A stretch of 5,534 nucleotides of DNA from Halovenus sp. (lineage in GTDB: Archaea; Halobacteriota; Halobacteria; Halobacteriales; Haloarculaceae), in NCBI GenBank assembly GCA_028275145.1, contig JAQCNG010000317.1, forward strand, positions 1-5,534. Direction: 5' to 3'. The notes beneath the pieces were generated by a model that saw only the letters and a program-made list of their open reading frames with translations, was not told the DNA's origin and ran no database searches. Made by a program: the position numbers and the translations under genes. Shown here in pieces: positions 4,945-5,534 of the stretch. The first letter of the stretch is position 1. Each line of letters begins with the position of its first letter.

Positions 4945-5534
4945 TCAGGACGACTCCACCGAGAGAGCGTGATAGCCCGGCGTCTCCGCGACCAGGTCCG
5001 GGGCCTGTGTCTCCAGACGGTCGACGAGGCGCTCGACGGCCGGTTTCCCGCGTCGCGGGTCGGCGACCCCCAGGTGGACGGTCTGTGTGCCGAGGGCCAC
5101 GAACCCGAGTCCCAGCGCGGCGGCAGTCTGCCGGAGCCCGAGTCCGACGTCCGCCTCGCCCGCCCCGACAGCACGCGCCGCCGACGCCAGCCCCGGGAGG
5201 TCGCGGTGGTAGCCCGGGATATCAGCCGCCGGGATGTCCGCCGCCTCGAGAGTGCTGTCGAGTGCCCTGCGGACGGAGATGTCGGTCCCGAGATTGGCGA
5301 AACGGCCCCCGGTCTCGGCCAGGTTCTCGACACCGTCGACTCCGTCGGGGTTCCCCGCGGGGACGACCAGCCCCCACTCGCGGTTCCAGCGAGCGAGGTC
5401 CTCGCCGGGTGTATCCGACTCCCGCTCCGCGTCGTCCGACCGGGCAGTTACGAGCAGGTCCGGCACGCCGTCCTCGAGCCAGCGCGCCGCGTCAGTCTCG
5501 TCAAACCGAAGGTAGCGCGGCGTCGGCAGGCCGT
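4945..5534 (-). CDS. PBP-like substrate-binding domain protein, C-terminal part (runs off right edge)
   Basis: The minus-strand frame is open from the right edge to the TGA at 4947-4945 and shows 195 residues. It begins GLPTPRYLRFDETDAARWLEDG and has WGLVVPAGNP, RFANLGTDISVRRALD, a GEADVGLGLRQTAAALGLGF segment at about visible residues 125-144, and VALGTQTVHLGV. The order, with a domain-closing ADVGLG motif and an aromatic C-terminus (ETPGYHAL), is typical of the periplasmic-binding-protein-like domain (PBP_like, PF12727) related to molybdate/tungstate binding proteins. In archaea such domains often follow a ModE-like helix-turn-helix, which would lie outside this window, so a ligand-sensing regulator is likely but not shown. 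No signal peptide can be judged. A GTG at 5466 would be an internal start; continuity with the upstream residues argues against it. It lies 51 bp upstream of cysE. Confidence 0.72.
   Translation of the reverse strand, partial: GLPTPRYLRFDETDAARWLEDGVPDLLVTARSDDAERESDTPGEDLARWNREWGLVVPAGNPDGVDGVENLAETGGRFANLGTDISVRRALDSTLEAADIPAADIPGYHRDLPGLASAARAVGAGEADVGLGLRQTAAALGLGFVALGTQTVHLGVADPRRGKPAVERLVDRLETQAPDLVAETPGYHALSVESS

Noticed and set aside
1..5534. CRISPR array or defence cassette
   Set aside because: No regularly spaced repeats of 24-40 bp and no nuclease, toxin or reverse-transcriptase motifs were seen on either strand.

Overview
The window looks like chromosomal DNA from a haloarchaeon (class Halobacteria). 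The evidence is a complete archaeal transcription factor B, strongly acidic predicted proteins, G/C-rich third codon positions, and haloarchaeal-type promoters in which a TATA-like element lies about 25-28 bp upstream of the start codon, implying leaderless mRNAs. The genus cannot be fixed from the sequence alone.

Layout from left to right. Bases 1-635 (minus) hold the N-terminal 211 residues of a soluble PAS-domain histidine kinase that runs off the left edge. Upstream of it lies an alpha/beta-hydrolase gene remnant (minus, start at 1182). It is broken by a frameshift near 994-998 and has lost its C-terminal part where the kinase promoter begins. A 427-bp divergent intergenic region follows, carrying a TATA-like element framed by an inverted repeat. 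Next is a complete tfb gene (plus, 1610-2569). A 569-bp stretch without a convincing gene (2570-3138) contains several small inverted repeats. A 62-codon acidic hypothetical gene (plus, 3139-3327) then converges on an OsmC/Ohr-type gene (minus, 3417-3842), with a foldable spacer between them. A serine O-acetyltransferase gene (minus, 4021-4893) and the C-terminal part of a PBP-domain protein (minus, from 4945 past the right edge) complete the window.

Functionally this is a set of ordinary housekeeping and regulatory genes rather than one operon. OsmC-type thiol peroxidase and serine acetyltransferase (first committed step to cysteine) are both linked to thiol metabolism, but each has its own TATA-like box, so joint regulation is only a possibility. 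The PBP-domain protein is probably a ligand-sensing regulator or oxyanion-binding protein. I see no CRISPR array, tRNA or rRNA, intact mobile element or defence cassette, and nothing that I would call a new biological system. The points most worth a second look are the decaying hydrolase, the promoter-associated repeats, and the largely empty 2570-3138 region.
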